Assembly: GCA_030430515.1 (NCBI GenBank)
Contig: JAUIKX010000206.1
Span: forward strand, 1 to 6,541
Length of the DNA stretch: 6,541 bases
DNA from: Gammaproteobacteria bacterium
GTDB lineage: Bacteria; Pseudomonadota; Gammaproteobacteria; Pseudomonadales; Azotimanducaceae
Direction of reading: 5' to 3'
Each line of letters begins with the position of its first letter. Position 1 is the stretch's first letter. Position numbers and translations under genes: made by a program. This document shows positions 6,532 to 6,541 of this stretch, piece by piece. Under the pieces are notes generated by a model. That model made no database searches. It was given only the letters and a program-made list of their open reading frames with translations, and was not told the DNA's origin.

Positions 6532-6541
6532 GACGCGACGC

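Overview
The window is 6.5 kb of densely packed, G+C-rich bacterial chromosome. The G/C-biased third codon positions, short intergenic gaps and protein families point to a proteobacterium, possibly a marine or soil gammaproteobacterium; this is inferred from style only, since no marker gene is present. There is no tRNA, rRNA, CRISPR array, insertion sequence or phage gene.

Layout. The first 98 bases hold the 5' end of a minus-strand gene whose N-terminus resembles the pyridoxamine-5'-phosphate-oxidase-like flavoprotein family. A 62-base divergent intergenic region follows, with a plausible plus-strand promoter. Three plus-strand genes then run as a tightly overlapped unit: a TetA-like MFS transporter (161-1411), a TIM-barrel sugar phosphate isomerase/epimerase-like protein starting at a GTG (1392-2183), and a crotonase (enoyl-CoA hydratase/isomerase family, 2173-2958). 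This unit collides tail to tail, with a 16-base overlap, with a minus-strand unit. Read in its own direction that unit is: a cytosolic gamma-glutamyltransferase-like Ntn hydrolase (6531-4966), a small GFA/CENP-V-type zinc protein (4920-4513), and a secreted type-B carboxylesterase that most likely starts at a TTG (4532-2943).

How the genes may work together. The plus unit looks like uptake or efflux plus two enzymes of carbon metabolism, an isomerase-type barrel and an acyl-CoA enzyme, so a small catabolic module is a reasonable inference; its substrate cannot be read from the sequence. The minus unit combines a periplasmic or exported ester hydrolase with two cytoplasmic proteins, which fits breakdown or detoxification of esters, amides or adducts, again with unknown substrate.

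The most useful observations are at residue level. Several of these proteins belong to well-known families but lack the residues that define the textbook activity. The TetA-like transporter lacks two membrane aspartates of TetA(B), the crotonase has Phe in place of the second hydratase glutamate, and the GGT-like enzyme keeps its nucleophile Thr but not the glutamyl-binding residues. Routine labels (tetracycline efflux, enoyl-CoA hydratase, glutathione hydrolase) would therefore probably mislead. I found no convincing new multi-gene system.
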